Source of the DNA: Caulochytrium protostelioides
Taxonomy: Eukaryota; Chytridiomycota; Caulochytriomycetes; Caulochytriales; Caulochytriaceae
Length of the DNA: 60,940 nt
Reading direction: 5' to 3'
NCBI GenBank assembly: GCA_003615045.1
Contig: ML014225.1
Span: forward strand, 1 to 60,940
This document shows, piece after piece, positions 40,677 to 51,259 of the stretch. The notes beneath the pieces were generated by a model. It was not told the DNA's origin and ran no database searches. It saw only the letters and a list, made by a program, of their open reading frames with translations. The position numbers were made by a program, and so were the translations under genes. Position 1 is the first letter of the stretch, and every line of letters begins with the position of its first letter.

Positions 40677-41107
40677 CGGTTTCCTGACAGGAAGAGGCGC
40701 CAACGAGGGAGAAAAATCCGGTCGGTCGGTCGGTCAATCACAATTCAGGGGTCGCAGCCAGACAGGGCGTCGCGGAAAACAGCGGAAACGCATGGATGAG
40801 TGGCGTCCGCAATGGGGAACCGCGCAACAACGAAGCAGTACCGACACGACGCGGATCATGCTTCTGCTCTTATCCCACCCCTTCGAGTGTGTCCACCGCG
40901 GATGCGATCTCGTCGCCGCGATGCGCCCGTCGGCGTTCCGGCTTCGTATCTGCACCGTGCCGCGTATCACTGGGCGTGAGCGTCCCGGGGAGCGTGTCGC
41001 CAGACGGTCGCAGCGGACCCAGCGTCGGATGGACCCGCCGACGGCGGCGAGTTCGAGATCCGCCCACGCGCCGCCCGGCCCGCGGGACCTTGCCTCGTAT
41101 CGCATCG

Positions 41108-41207
41108 ATGCTGATGTCGACGCCGATGCCCATGCCGATGCCAATGCCGTTGCCAATGCCGTTGCCCATGCCGATGCCAATGCCGTTGCCGACGGCCATG
41201 TCGATGC
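41108..41207. repeat. imperfect (ATGCCG)n hexanucleotide repeat
   Basis: About sixteen units alternating GATGCC, CATGCC, AATGCC and GTTGCC in noncoding DNA. The mixture suggests an older, diverged copy of the GATGCC-type array. Confidence 0.93.
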
Positions 41208-41614
41208 CGAGATCGGCGGCCGCACGGCCACATCAGGCTGCCAGGGCCCCGGCGGAAAGAAAAACGGCCGACGGCGTCGGGAGCCGCGGCACCAGCAACG
41301 CTGAGGAGATCGGCCGTCGCTGCCGCCGTGATTGCCCCCCGCCGATCCCGCCGACGCCGCCGATCCTCGCCGCCAGGGAGCGGCGGTCGGAGCTCCGGAC
41401 GACGCCTTCCTGGGTTGCATTGATGGCAGGCAAAGCCCCGCCGGTCCCCCCGCCAAGGGGGCCGGCGACCGCCGATCTCCGGCGGCGGCCGGGGGGCCAT
41501 TGGCCGGCCCGTGCTCATGCGGACGCCGCCCATTGCTTGACTTGCTCATACCCACTGCACCCAGCATCCGCGGTCCCGTGCACCGCCCCAACGCCCGTCC
41601 ACCGCCGCCCGTCG

Positions 41615-41687
41615 GATGCGCATCATGCAGCAGTATGCATCATGTATCACGCATCACACATCATGCAGCAGGATGCATCATGCAGTA
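41615..41687. repeat. direct repeat of about 25 bp (CATCATGCAGCAG type)
   Basis: ATCATGCAGCAGTATGCATCATG and ATCATGCAGCAGGATGCATCATG (each given here only as a consensus core, differing at one base) are separated by about 17 bases that are themselves CATCA-rich. They lie just downstream of the carrier gene stop codon, probably in its 3' UTR. Confidence 0.85.
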
Positions 41688-41706
41688 GGCGCGTTCCCCG
41701 TCGCCA

Positions 41707-43498
41707 TCAAACCCTCCAGGAGCAAACATGTGAGTGTGAGTCGGCGCGTGACGGCGCGTGTGCGGAAGCGTCCAGCGGCAGGTGGGTGCGCGGCTTCTGG
41801 AGGGGCGATGCAGCCCGACGCGGGGTGGTCCTCCGTGCCTTACCACGAGCGCGCGCATGACATCCAAAGAACACGTACCTCATGGTCAGCGTTGCCGAGA
41901 GCGTCTGCGCGACGAGGCGGATGGGCAGGCCGCGATAGAAGCCGCGCCAGCCATACTCGCGCAGCACCTCGCGCACGACATCGCCATACGAGCGGCCGTG
42001 GTAGCCTCGGCGACGCGCGGCCACCGCGGCGGACGGCGATGACCCAGCGGACGGCGCATCGCCCTCGTGCAGCTGCGTCCGCACTCGGATGACTTCCAGC
42101 GGGTTGTTGGCGGCCGCGGCACACGCGCCCGCGATCGCGCCGCACGTAGCGTCGAGCCACCACTTCCGGTCTGACACGGTCGCGGCGGCGGCGGCGTCGC
42201 CATGGGCGGGCGGTGGCGTGGGTCGCGTCACAGGCGTGGGCCCATGGGCCGATGGGGGGCGATCCTTGGCTTCGACGGTCGCGGCCGCGCCAGCGGTCGC
42301 ATGAGCGGCGTTCGCGGCGGCGACGGCAGCGTCCCAGTGGCGCGCCGCATGCACGCGGTAGAGCAGGTTCTTGGCGAGCTCGTAGGCACCCCACTGCACG
42401 GCGGAGCCCGGGGCGAACGTGAGCCAGTAGACGCCGAAGCCGCGGGTGAAGGCGCGCGGCCCGTCGCGGCGCCACAGGTGCCGAATGACCGCCGCCGGGC
42501 CCGCGTGCAGCCGCGCGTTGTGGTGGAACCCCTGCAGGTTCTGGACCTGCAGGCGCTGCGTGACGATGTCCGTCGGGATGTAGAAGCAGCCGGCCGTGAC
42601 TTCGGCGAGTGCGCCCGCGACGCATCCGCGGACAAACGCCATGCCGCCGGTCGTGGCGTCGGCATGGGGCAGCATGGACTGCGCCGTCTCGTACGTCAAA
42701 TAGTACGTGGCTGCGCGCAGGATGAAGCGGTCCGCCGTGGCGGGTCGGCATCCGGCCCCCAGGGCCGGACGGGTGAGATAAGGCGAAGCAGGGGCTGGGG
42801 TGAGTCATGGCCGACCTCATGACAACTGTAAACACCACCCAGCTGCGGGGGGATACGAATGCGCGCTGCAACGTCTTACCTTGTCCCGGGAAGCTGCCGA
42901 GCGTCGCGGGGACGATGCCGTGCCACAGACGGCGGAGTCCCTCGGTCTGGAGGGTGTGCCGGATGGCGCGCACGAAGCTCTCGGACGGCGCGGCCGCGGC
43001 GCCGCGAGGACGGCCGAGGCGGCGCTTGGCCATCGTGATGGTCTTGAGGGTCTCGAGCGGATACAGGGCGCTGTCGACGGCGACGATAAAGAGACTCCCG
43101 AACTGGAAAAAGGCGAGCGGATCCATCGCGGCCAGCGTGATGCGCTCGGGCGGCGGCAGCCGCCGCGCGCGGTCCGTTGTCAGCTGCAAGCTGGACAGCG
43201 CCGTCGGCAGGGCGCCGCTGGCCACCGCGGGCTCAGGCCACGGGATCGCCGTCGTGCGCGGGCCGCGGCGCCCCGGTGCAGCGGGTGCGGGTGGCGGCGC
43301 GGGCGCCGGCTGCGGTCCGCCGCCGCGGCCTGCTGGCATCGCCGTCAACGCCGTCGTTGTCGTCGCTGCAGGTATCGGAGGCGGCCGCGGCGCTGGCACC
43401 GGGCTCGTCGCGCCGGCGTCCGCCTCGACGGGGCGCCCGTGTCGCGCCCCTGGCGCGGGGGTCGGCCCGTGCGCCGCGGTGTCGGTCGGCGCGGCCAT
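41707..43498 (-). CDS. mitochondrial carrier family protein (SLC25A44-like)
   Basis: Two exons, 42880-43498 and 41707-42710 (540 residues). The donor GTAAGA and acceptor GCAG join codon G/CC and read GSFPGQ then ATYYLTYETAQ. A Pro/Ala-rich first 155 residues precede three carrier repeats with PxD/ExxK/R-type motifs: ALYPLETLKTITMAKR (first), YIPTDIVTQRLQVQ (second), NNPLEVIRVRTQL (third), each followed by a GLxxLWxG or WRGFYRGLP turn. This is a member of the SLC25 inner-membrane transporters; the spacing and the opening MDPLAFFQFGSLF resemble SLC25A44, a branched-chain amino acid carrier, but substrate is not proven. The last 45 or so residues are Arg-rich and unlike a carrier. A GTAAGG donor at 41843 suggests a further intron and a different short C-terminus, ending before about 41661. 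Confidence 0.8.
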
Positions 43499-45099
43499 GG
43501 CCGGGGCGTGGACGTCAAGAAGGCCCGCGGCGCGGCAACGGCAACGGCAACGGCAACGGCAATAGCAACGGATGCGGATGTCGATGCGGAATGCGGAATG
43601 CGACAAAGGACGCGGCGGCAGCGGCGGCGGCGGCGGCGGCGGCAGTATGGACGGCGCGCGACGACGGCCCGAGGCGAGCGGATCGGCGGTCGGTCGCCCT
43701 CGTGGTCCGGACGCGTCGTCGGCGCCGTCGCGGACGCCTGCCGCGCACGGCGGCCCTTATTATCGCCGCGGCGGCCACCGCCAGGCCGGCGCCGGTATCA
43801 CCGCCCGCGCCTGCGGCGTTGGTGGGCGCCCCTACGGCGGCGGCGGGCGCGATCGCGGCAGCGCGGGCTGGTGCCGATCCCCCCGGCGGCGGCAGCGCCT
43901 GCGGCGTCCTGGCTTCGCGCCGACCCGTGCGCCACCCCGCGAGGGCCGTCGCTGGCTCCATCTTCGTTGGGCAGCGAGACCCATGAAGCCAGCGAGGCCA
44001 ACGAGACTGCCGATCCCGAGACGAAGACGTGGGAGGAGACGACGTACGAAGGGGATCCTCCTCATGCGCCTGCTCTTGCTCTTGCTCCTGCTCTTGCTGC
44101 AGCTCATGCTTATGCTGATGCGCATGCGCATGCTTATGCTGATGCCCATGCTCATGCGCCTGCTCTTGCTCTTGCTGATGCCCAGGCTCATGCGCGTACC
44201 CATGGGCTCGTAGACTCCACGACTCATGATGAGAGCGACCATTCATCAGTCGTCGTGAGAGCCATCGTCAGGTGGACGGACACCAGGGTGCCGCGGATCC
44301 AGACGCATCAGCAGCGGCTCTGCCCGGCATCTCCCCATGGCCCGTGCGAGGCACCTGGCGGAGGACGCCGTCGCCGATAGCACGCATAGGATGATCATGG
44401 CTGTTGCTGCTGCTGCTGTCGCCGTCGCCGTCGCCGTCCGTACCCGGAGCCGACGCCGGCGGCAGGGTTCTCGCCGGCCGGGTGTGTTCCGCTCCCGATC
44501 GCTCCCTGCTGCGCCACATCGGCCACGAGCCCCGGAATCCTCCAGCACGCGGCGCCGCACCCCCCCGCGCGCCAAGCCGTGCCGTGCCGCGGCGCGCCCC
44601 CACCCGCGTACCCGGAGCCGAGGGCCCCTGCGCCCCGTCGCTTCGGCGCGTCCGACCGACGGCGCGCCATGGCAGCTGCTGCTGCAGCTACGGCTGCTGC
44701 TGCTACGGTTGTTGCTGCAGCTGTTGCTGCTGCTGCTCGAAGGCGTCCGATACCCGCGACGCCGTCCGATACCGACTCGAGGTCCATCGGGTCCATCAGG
44801 TCCACCGGCCGCCGCGCCAGGGTGCAGCGTGACATGGCAGGCGGCCAGCCGCACGATGATACGTGAACGCGGCGGGCGTGGCAATGACAACGGCGATCGG
44901 CGATCAGAAGCCATGGCGCTCGGATCATGCGGGTGATGCGTCCCGTTCTTGGTCGCCACACCCTCCCGTCTCGCTGTTTGCCGTGTGTGCCAGGCCTGCT
45001 CTCGCATCCTCGCGTCCGCCACGTGCCGCCGTCTGCCGCCGCCCGGAACCACGCCTTTCCTGCTCCCTGACGGACCCCCCCCCGCGTCGCCTTGGCACC
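43499..45099. promoter_or_regulatory. divergent intergenic region between the carrier and prefoldin 5
   Basis: About 1.6 kb with several simple repeats: (GGCAAC)n at about 43535-43563, (GGC)n at 43615-43646, a long imperfect hexamer field at about 44055-44200 (CTTATGCTGATGCGCATG type units), and CTG-rich stretches near 44400 and 44690. Both promoters should be here. Open frames of up to 240 codons consist of His/Gln/Ala repeats and are not credible genes. Confidence 0.5.
44055..44200. repeat. imperfect hexamer repeat field
   Basis: Units of the form CTCATG, CTTATG, CTGATG, CGCATG and CTCTTG are arranged in a block that itself looks duplicated (about 44095-44200). It would read as Leu/Met or His/Gln in shadow frames. 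Confidence 0.8.
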
Positions 45100-45892
45100 A
45101 TGAGCGCCGCCGAGGCCCAGCCGCAAGGCATCGATCTCACCAAGATCCCGCTGCCGCAGCTCCAGAGCGTGCGCCAGCAGATGGAAGAGGTACGCCAGTC
45201 CCGGCTCTTCCCGCGCCGTCCGCCGCATGCCCCGCCCTAGCGGGGATCGCGCGATGCGGGGAGCCCTGCCGCATGACCGCCGGGATGGAAACGGCGTCGC
45301 GAGTAGGCATGGCGTCCATGCATCGCGTGACGGCATCGCGCGACGGCATCGCGGCAATGAACGCTGGGGACTCACGCATGCTTTCTTGTTTCACCTGATG
45401 TCGCTCTATGGATGGCCGTTCATGCTCAATGGTCCCGGAAACTCTCCCGCCGCGACTGGGTATGGCCCCCGTGGATGATCCGATCGTTCGAGACTCGTGC
45501 AGGAGTTCCAACATCTCATGTCATCGTACGCTTCCCTGAAGCAAGCGCAGGTCAAGTACCGCGACGGCCACGACGCGCTGACCGTGTTCACCGAGAAGAA
45601 CCGCGATGCGCCCATCCTCGTGCCCATGACGAACTCGCTCTACGTGCCGGGCAAGCTGAGCAGCGTCGACAAGGTCATTGTCGACGTCGGCACCGGCTAC
45701 TACATGGAGAAGGAAATCGGCGAGGCCAAGGACTTCTATCTCCGCAAGTCGGATTTCCTCCGCGGCAACCTTGAAAAGCTGCAGGCCACCATTGTCCAGC
45801 GCCAAGACCAGCTGAAGGCGATCTCGGAGGTCATGAGCTACCGCATGACCCTGGCCCAGAAGCAGCAGCAGGCCGGGCAGGCCGTCGCGTAA
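45100..45892 (+). CDS. PFD5: prefoldin subunit 5
   Basis: Two exons, 45100-45189 and 45503-45892, phase 0 (159 residues; human PFDN5 is 154). Exon 1 ends QLQSVRQQMEE before GTACGC; exon 2 starts EFQHLMSSYASLKQAQVKY. The alpha-type prefoldin fold is clear: an N-terminal coiled-coil helix (about 18-55), the beta-hairpin core LVPMTNSLYVPGKLSS and KVIVDVGTGYYMEK (about 72-105), and a C-terminal helix from FYLRKSDFLRGNLEKLQATI to the end. Prefoldin is a hexameric cytosolic holdase that passes actin and tubulin to the chaperonin CCT. The gene converges with MED4, with 145 bases between stops. Confidence 0.95.
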
Positions 45893-46037
45893 AGCCGCCA
45901 TCGATCTCGATAAAAAAACGTCATTGTATAAATTAGAGAATCTGCGTGGCAGAGCGTCGGATCGATGACCGAGCACGGCGTCGATAATCGCGACCGGTGG
46001 CGAAGAGAGAACCGCACCGATGACGGCGGGTTCCGGA
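45893..46037. terminator. shared 3' region of PFD5 and MED4
   Basis: 145 bases between convergent stop codons with an A/T island at 45910-45943 (GATAAAAAAACG, TTGTATAAATTAGAG). This is the likely poly(A) element for PFD5; its complement may serve MED4. Confidence 0.55.
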
Positions 46038-47096
46038 CTACAAATCGAGGTCGAGATCGAGGTCGAGGTCGAGCTGGCCGAACATGTCGTCGGCGCCGGG
46101 GCCGCCATGCTCGTGGCTCAGTTCCATCATCATGGTGGTCATCAGCGCCTGGTGGCGGTCGGCGTCGCCTACGCCGTCCTCACCCGCGCCGTCGCCCGCG
46201 CCGTCCTCGCCCGCGGCAACCGCCGCGGCGTCCGTGTCGCCGTCGAGTGCCGCCAGCTCGTTCGCATTGATCGCGGCCGGCTGCCCGTCTGCGGCCGGAT
46301 CGAGCGGGTGGAACAGCCCGGACAGCTTGAAGTGGTGCTCCTGCGGGATCGGCGGCACGACGTCGGCGTTGGCCTGCGGGCCGGTCGTGAAGGGCGCGAT
46401 GCGGCCCGCGTACGTGATGATCTCGCGGTAGTCGACGGCGCCGGCGGCGGCGTCCTGGACGGCCTTGACGCGCGGCCGCGCGACGACGAGCACCTGCTCG
46501 AGCGCCGCGGCCGTCCGCTGCAGCGCGCGGATGCGGCCCGTCTGCGCCGTAGCGAGCGCGTGCACTGCGGCGCGCCGTGCGCGCAGCCGCTGCGCGGCGA
46601 CCTGGTGCACCGCTACGGCGTCGAGCGTCTCGGCGAACCGCCGGTCGAGCCGCAGCACCGCGTCCAGATGCGCGGACGCGACGCGCGCCGCGGCCGCGGC
46701 CGCCGCCGGCGACGCCGCCGCGCGCTTCGGCACGTGCAGATCGATGAGCAGCCGGTCGACGCCGTCCGCGAGCGCCGCCAGCACCGCGTTCAGCACGTCC
46801 CGCGGACACCGCGTCTCCAGCGCGGTCGCGGGATCGACGCGCCACAGCTGCTCCATCGTGACCAGGGGGTCCAGGCGCTCGTCAGAAGAGGACGGGCCTC
46901 CCCCCGCGGCGGCTGTCGCGGCTGTCGCGGAGGCCGCCGCCGCCGCCGTCGTCGTCGACCATGGGCGGCGGGTGCCGGCGGCGGACGGCAGGGTGCTCGC
47001 GTAGGGACTGGCGGCGCCGGCGGGGCCTGGCGTGGCCGCGCGGTCGGCGAAACGCGCCGGGGTCGGCGAGGCGCACGACGTGGCGGGCGACGCCAT
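46038..47096 (-). CDS. MED4: Mediator complex subunit 4
   Basis: Single exon, 352 residues from ATGGCGTCGCCC. After an Ala/Thr/Ser-rich start, residues about 80-220 are helical and Ala/Arg-rich (VLAALADGVDRLLIDLHVPK, LRLDRRFAETLDAVAVHQVA), as in the MED4 coiled-coil arm. The family signature follows at about 228-265: YREIITYAGRIAPFT, then PPIPQEHHFKLSGLF. The C-terminus is acidic and ends in a Leu-Asp repeat. MED4 belongs to the Mediator middle module that bridges activators and RNA polymerase II. The initial 60 residues could be shorter if a downstream Met is used. Confidence 0.88.
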   Translation of the reverse strand: MASPATSCASPTPARFADRAATPGPAGAASPYASTLPSAAGTRRPWSTTTAAAAASATAATAAAGGGPSSSDERLDPLVTMEQLWRVDPATALETRCPRDVLNAVLAALADGVDRLLIDLHVPKRAAASPAAAAAAARVASAHLDAVLRLDRRFAETLDAVAVHQVAAQRLRARRAAVHALATAQTGRIRALQRTAAALEQVLVVARPRVKAVQDAAAGAVDYREIITYAGRIAPFTTGPQANADVVPPIPQEHHFKLSGLFHPLDPAADGQPAAINANELAALDGDTDAAAVAAGEDGAGDGAGEDGVGDADRHQALMTTMMMELSHEHGGPGADDMFGQLDLDLDLDLDL

Positions 47097-47123
47097 GATG
47101 AGGCGCGCAAGGGGGTGCGAGAG

Positions 47124-47157
<34 letters not shown>

Positions 47158-48272
47158 GGATGTCGTGGTCTAGATTCGTGTCGGTGTCGCGCGGAATACT
47201 GGGGAGACGAGCAAGACGTCGCGGCGCCGCCAGCGACGGGGGATGCGCGAAGGGGGATGCGCGACCGTCGACCCAACGTCGGAGGAACGCCGAGCCGCCG
47301 TTGAACGCCTCTCACGGCGATCGGCTGATCCACCAGAATGGAGACCCGCTGACGGACCAGCGATCGGCGGCGGCGATAGCGGCGATAGCGATGATGGCGG
47401 CGATAGGAGCGGCGAGCACGGCGGCGATAGCGCGGTGACTGACCCGCCCTGGCGGCGGCGGCTGAGCCGACGCGCGAGCGCCACCGGCGACCGCGCGTGG
47501 GAAGCCACGTGACACGCGCGCGTGCCGTCCATACCGCGCCGCGGCATGCCGCGCGTGGACCGCCGTCCGTGAGCGCGCACCCCCCGAAGCGCCGGCCGGC
47601 GGCGGGCGGCGGGCGGCGGGCGCCACGGAGCTGAGCCACGCGGCGGGGCTGAGCCACGCACGCGCATGGCCCTCGGCCACCGCCGCCCTCCGACCGCGGC
47701 GCAGGGGTCTGGCCCGCGTCCCGCCGCCGCCGATGCCGCCGCCGCCGTCGCTCGCGGGTCCCGCCAACGCCGACGACGGCCACGCGCGGGTCCGGCACGT
47801 TGCTGGAGACGGCCGGATACCGCGGACGCTGGCGCCGATGCCGCCGCCGACAAGCGCAGAACGATCGATCGCGTGGCTTCAGGCGATCCGCGGCTCGGCG
47901 GTGCTTCTTTCGACGTCGCGCATTCCCCCGGCGACCGGCGCCGTCAGCAGCCCTCCGATGCGGCGTTCTGCGACGAGACCCGCACGTCGCCTCAGCTCCT
48001 CGCCGACGCCGATGGCATCGTGTGGCATCGGATGGCATCGGATGGCATCGGAGCCACGACGCCGTCGACCGCCTTCGCCGACGCTTCTGCCGTCGCCTTC
48101 GCCGGCCGCATCACGCATTGCTCGGTCCGGGTCCTGACGGCTCGCAGGACCAGTCACTGGCGATACTTCGATCCTCCCCGCGCTCCGCGTGGCTTCCCAG
48201 CCCCGATTCCCCGCCGCCCACCCAGCGGCCGGACGCCGCCGAGCGACGACGGGCTTCGGCCGCGGCCGCGCG
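47097..48272. promoter_or_regulatory. divergent intergenic region between MED4 and the SulP gene
   Basis: About 1.2 kb holding two promoters. Visible elements are a (CGT)n run at about 47132-47157 and a GGCATCGGAT unit repeated about three times at 48022-48054. Open frames here are shadows. Confidence 0.5.
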
Positions 48273-51219
48273 ATGGGTCGCGACGGCGCCTTCGCCCCGA
48301 CGGGATCCGGTGGGAGCCACCCGCCCGGCGCGCCGGACGACGACCATACTGACAGCCATGCCGCCGCGTCGGCCATGCCCGCCGCCACGCGCCCTCCTGA
48401 TCCGCTCACGCTGCCGCATGTGTTCGCATCGCCCTTCGTGCTTGACGCGCGTGGCCCGCCGCCGGCGCCGGCATCGGGCCGCACGTCCGCCGCTGGATCG
48501 GCCGGCGCCACGTCGCCCGCCCGCCCGCCGTCGTCGTCCTATACGGCGCCGCAGCGGTCGCGCGAGCGCGCCGCGAGCACGCAGTTCAGCACGAGCTTTG
48601 GCACGGGCCACAGCCACGGCAGCCACGGCAGCGGCGGCGGCGGCGGCTGGATGCGCTCGGTCTCGGGATCCGGCGCGGGCGCGATCCCGCTGCGCAGCCA
48701 TTTCATCCAGAGCCTGCCGGCCGCAACGACGAACAACGCCGGCAGCGACCGCCGCGCCCGCGCGAGCGCCAGCGGCGCCGAGCTCCTCTTCCTCGGGCGC
48801 GACCCCGACCTCGAGGCCGGCGCCGGGAGCGGCCTCACCGCGACGGGCGGCGGCGGCGGCGGCGGCGGCGGCACGGCGCGCGCCCACGTGCGACGCGCCA
48901 GCTTCTGTAGCCCGGGCGCCGCCGCCGCCGCGGCGCTGCTCGTCCGCCAGCAGACGCTCAACTGGAACCTCCAGGACGTGACGGCGCGGCCCGTGACGAT
49001 GACCCAGGCGGCCCATGCGCTGCCGTCCGCGGCGTCCGCGCCCTCGGGCGGCCTGCGGCTCGGAACGCTGACGGGCGCCGCGCCGCTGCCCAGCGACCTG
49101 CCGCCGCAGGCGGCGCCCGGTGGGGACGCCATGCCGCAGACGCCGCCGGCGCTCGGCGATATCGGCGAAGAGCCCTCGGACACCGAGACGACGCCGCTGC
49201 TCCGCGCCATGCCGCGCGGGGGCTCCGAGCCGTCGCCGGCGCCGCTCGCGACGGCGCCGCCGGCACATGCGGCGGCCCACGCCGATGCCGCCGCCGCGGC
49301 ACGCCGCCGGCCGTGGTGCGGTCCTCCTGCGCTCCGGCAGCACGCGGCGAAGCGGTGGACGGCATGGCGCCACCACGCGGCGCAGGGGCTGCGAGACATC
49401 GCCGCGTGCCTGACGTGGGCGAACTCACGGCGGCAGGCGCGACTGGCGCTGGCGAGCCTGCCGGCCGTGGCGCTCGGCGTGATCCTCAACGTGCTGGACG
49501 CCATGTCGTATGGCATCATCATCTTTCCCGCGCTGGATCCGCACATCCCCGCGGGCGCAACGCATGCGGGTATCTCCATGTTCCTCACGAGCACCATCGT
49601 CTCGCAGATCGTCTACACGGCCGGCGGGTCGGCGTTCGTCGGCGCGAACGGGTCGATGATGATCGAGGTCATGCCGTTCCTGCACATCATGTGCCAGATG
49701 GTCGGCCAGAGCCTCGACGGCGCGAGCGACCACGTCATCCTCGCCAACATCATGTTCGTCTATGCGTGCAGCACGGTCCTCACAGGCCTCGTGTTTCTGC
49801 TGCTCGGCTGGTGCCGGCTCGGCAACATGATTCAGTTCTTCCCGCGCCATATCCTCGTCGGCTGCATCGGCGGGATCGGGTTCTTTCTGCTGCTCACGGG
49901 CATCGAGGTCACGACCGGCGTCGAGAGCAGCGTCGTGACGCACCCCCTGCAGTTCTGGGCCGACCTCACCGCGGGCGCCACGCGGATCCCCGTGCTCGCC
50001 GCCAGCATGGGCCTCGCCGTCACCCTCAAAACGCTGCAGCGCTGCGTCGCGTTTCCCTTCTTTATCCCGTGCTTCTACATGACCGTGCCCGTGCTCTTCT
50101 ATCTCGTCGTGCTCGCCGCCGGGATTCCGCTCGAGGTGCTGCGCGACCACGGCTGGCTCTTTACGGTGCCGGCCGAGACGGGCACGTTCTACGAGTTCTG
50201 GACCTGGTTCGACCTGACCGCGCTCCGGTTCCGCGCCATCGCCACCTGCTTCCCGACGATGCTGGCGCTCGCGTTTTTTGGCGTGCTGCACGTGCCCATC
50301 AACGTGCCCGCGCTGGCCGTCAGCCTGAAGCAGGACGTCGACTTGAACCACGAGATCGTCGCCCACGGCATCAGCAACCTCGCGTCCGGCTTGGTCGGCT
50401 GCCCGCAGAACTACCTCGTCTACTCGAACTCCCTCATGTACATCCGCACGGGCGGCAACTCCCGCATCGGCGGCTGGATCCTCGCCGCGGCGACCGCCCT
50501 CATCTGGATGTTCGGCCTCCGCCTCGTGGGCTACATCCCGATCCTCGTCGTCGGTTCGCTCATCTTCCAGCTCGCGATCGAGCTGCTCAAGGAGTCGGTC
50601 TGGGACACGCTCGGCGCGGTCATCCACTGGTCCGAGTACCTGACGATCCTCATCATCGTCGCCACGATGGGCGCCGTCGGCTTCACGGAGGGCATCGTCA
50701 TTGGTATCGTTATGGCCTGCTTCTTCTTTCTCGTCATGTATGCCTCGCGGCCCCAGTTCAAGATCGGCCGCTCCGGCCAGCAGGTCCGCTCGACCGTCTA
50801 CCGCCTCTTCCGCCAACAGCTCTACCTGGATCGCGTCGGCCACCAGGTCCAGATCATCCAGGTCGCCGGTTTTGTCTTTTTCGGCACGATTGGCCAGCTC
50901 GAATCGCGGCTGCTCTCGCTGCTGGACCAGCATGGCCATCACGATGACGCTCGCGACGACCATCCGCGGAACAACACTGGCAACACCAACAACACCAGCG
51001 GCGGCGGCGTCCGCTTCGTGCTGCTCGATTTTGAGCTCCTCCAGGGCATCGACTACAGCGCGACCGAGGCCTTTGGCCGCATCCGCCGCCTGATGGCCGC
51101 GCGCCGCGTCCACCTCGGCTTCTGCAACATCCCGCCCGACGCCGGCCGGCCGCTCCTGATGTCGGGTCTGATCGGTGATGCGGGCGACGCCGACGCCGCC
51201 GGCGGTCACGACGACGTGA

Positions 51220-51259
<40 letters not shown>

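Larger units (their letters stand above)
40539..41706. promoter_or_regulatory. intergenic region upstream of the ARM-like gene
   Basis: About 1.17 kb between two minus-strand genes. It should hold the ARM-like promoter and the 3' end of the carrier gene. It is rich in hexamer repeats (40588-40676 and 41108-41207) and a direct repeat near 41615-41690. Long open frames on both strands are made mostly of these repeats and are not supported. Confidence 0.5.

Noticed and set aside
40519-41304. Plus-strand open frame with long Asp-Ala runs
   Set aside because: It is built from GATGCC repeats antisense to the ARM-like gene's start, with no other protein-like content.
43515-44246. His/Gln-rich minus-strand frame in the carrier/prefoldin intergenic region
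   Set aside because: It consists of the translated imperfect hexamer field followed by Ala/Pro shadow sequence. No start context, domain or splice evidence.
45486-45503. GTTCGAGACTC resembling a tRNA B-box in the prefoldin 5 intron
   Set aside because: No matching A-box, acceptor stem or anticodon arm could be found around it, and it overlaps the splice acceptor.
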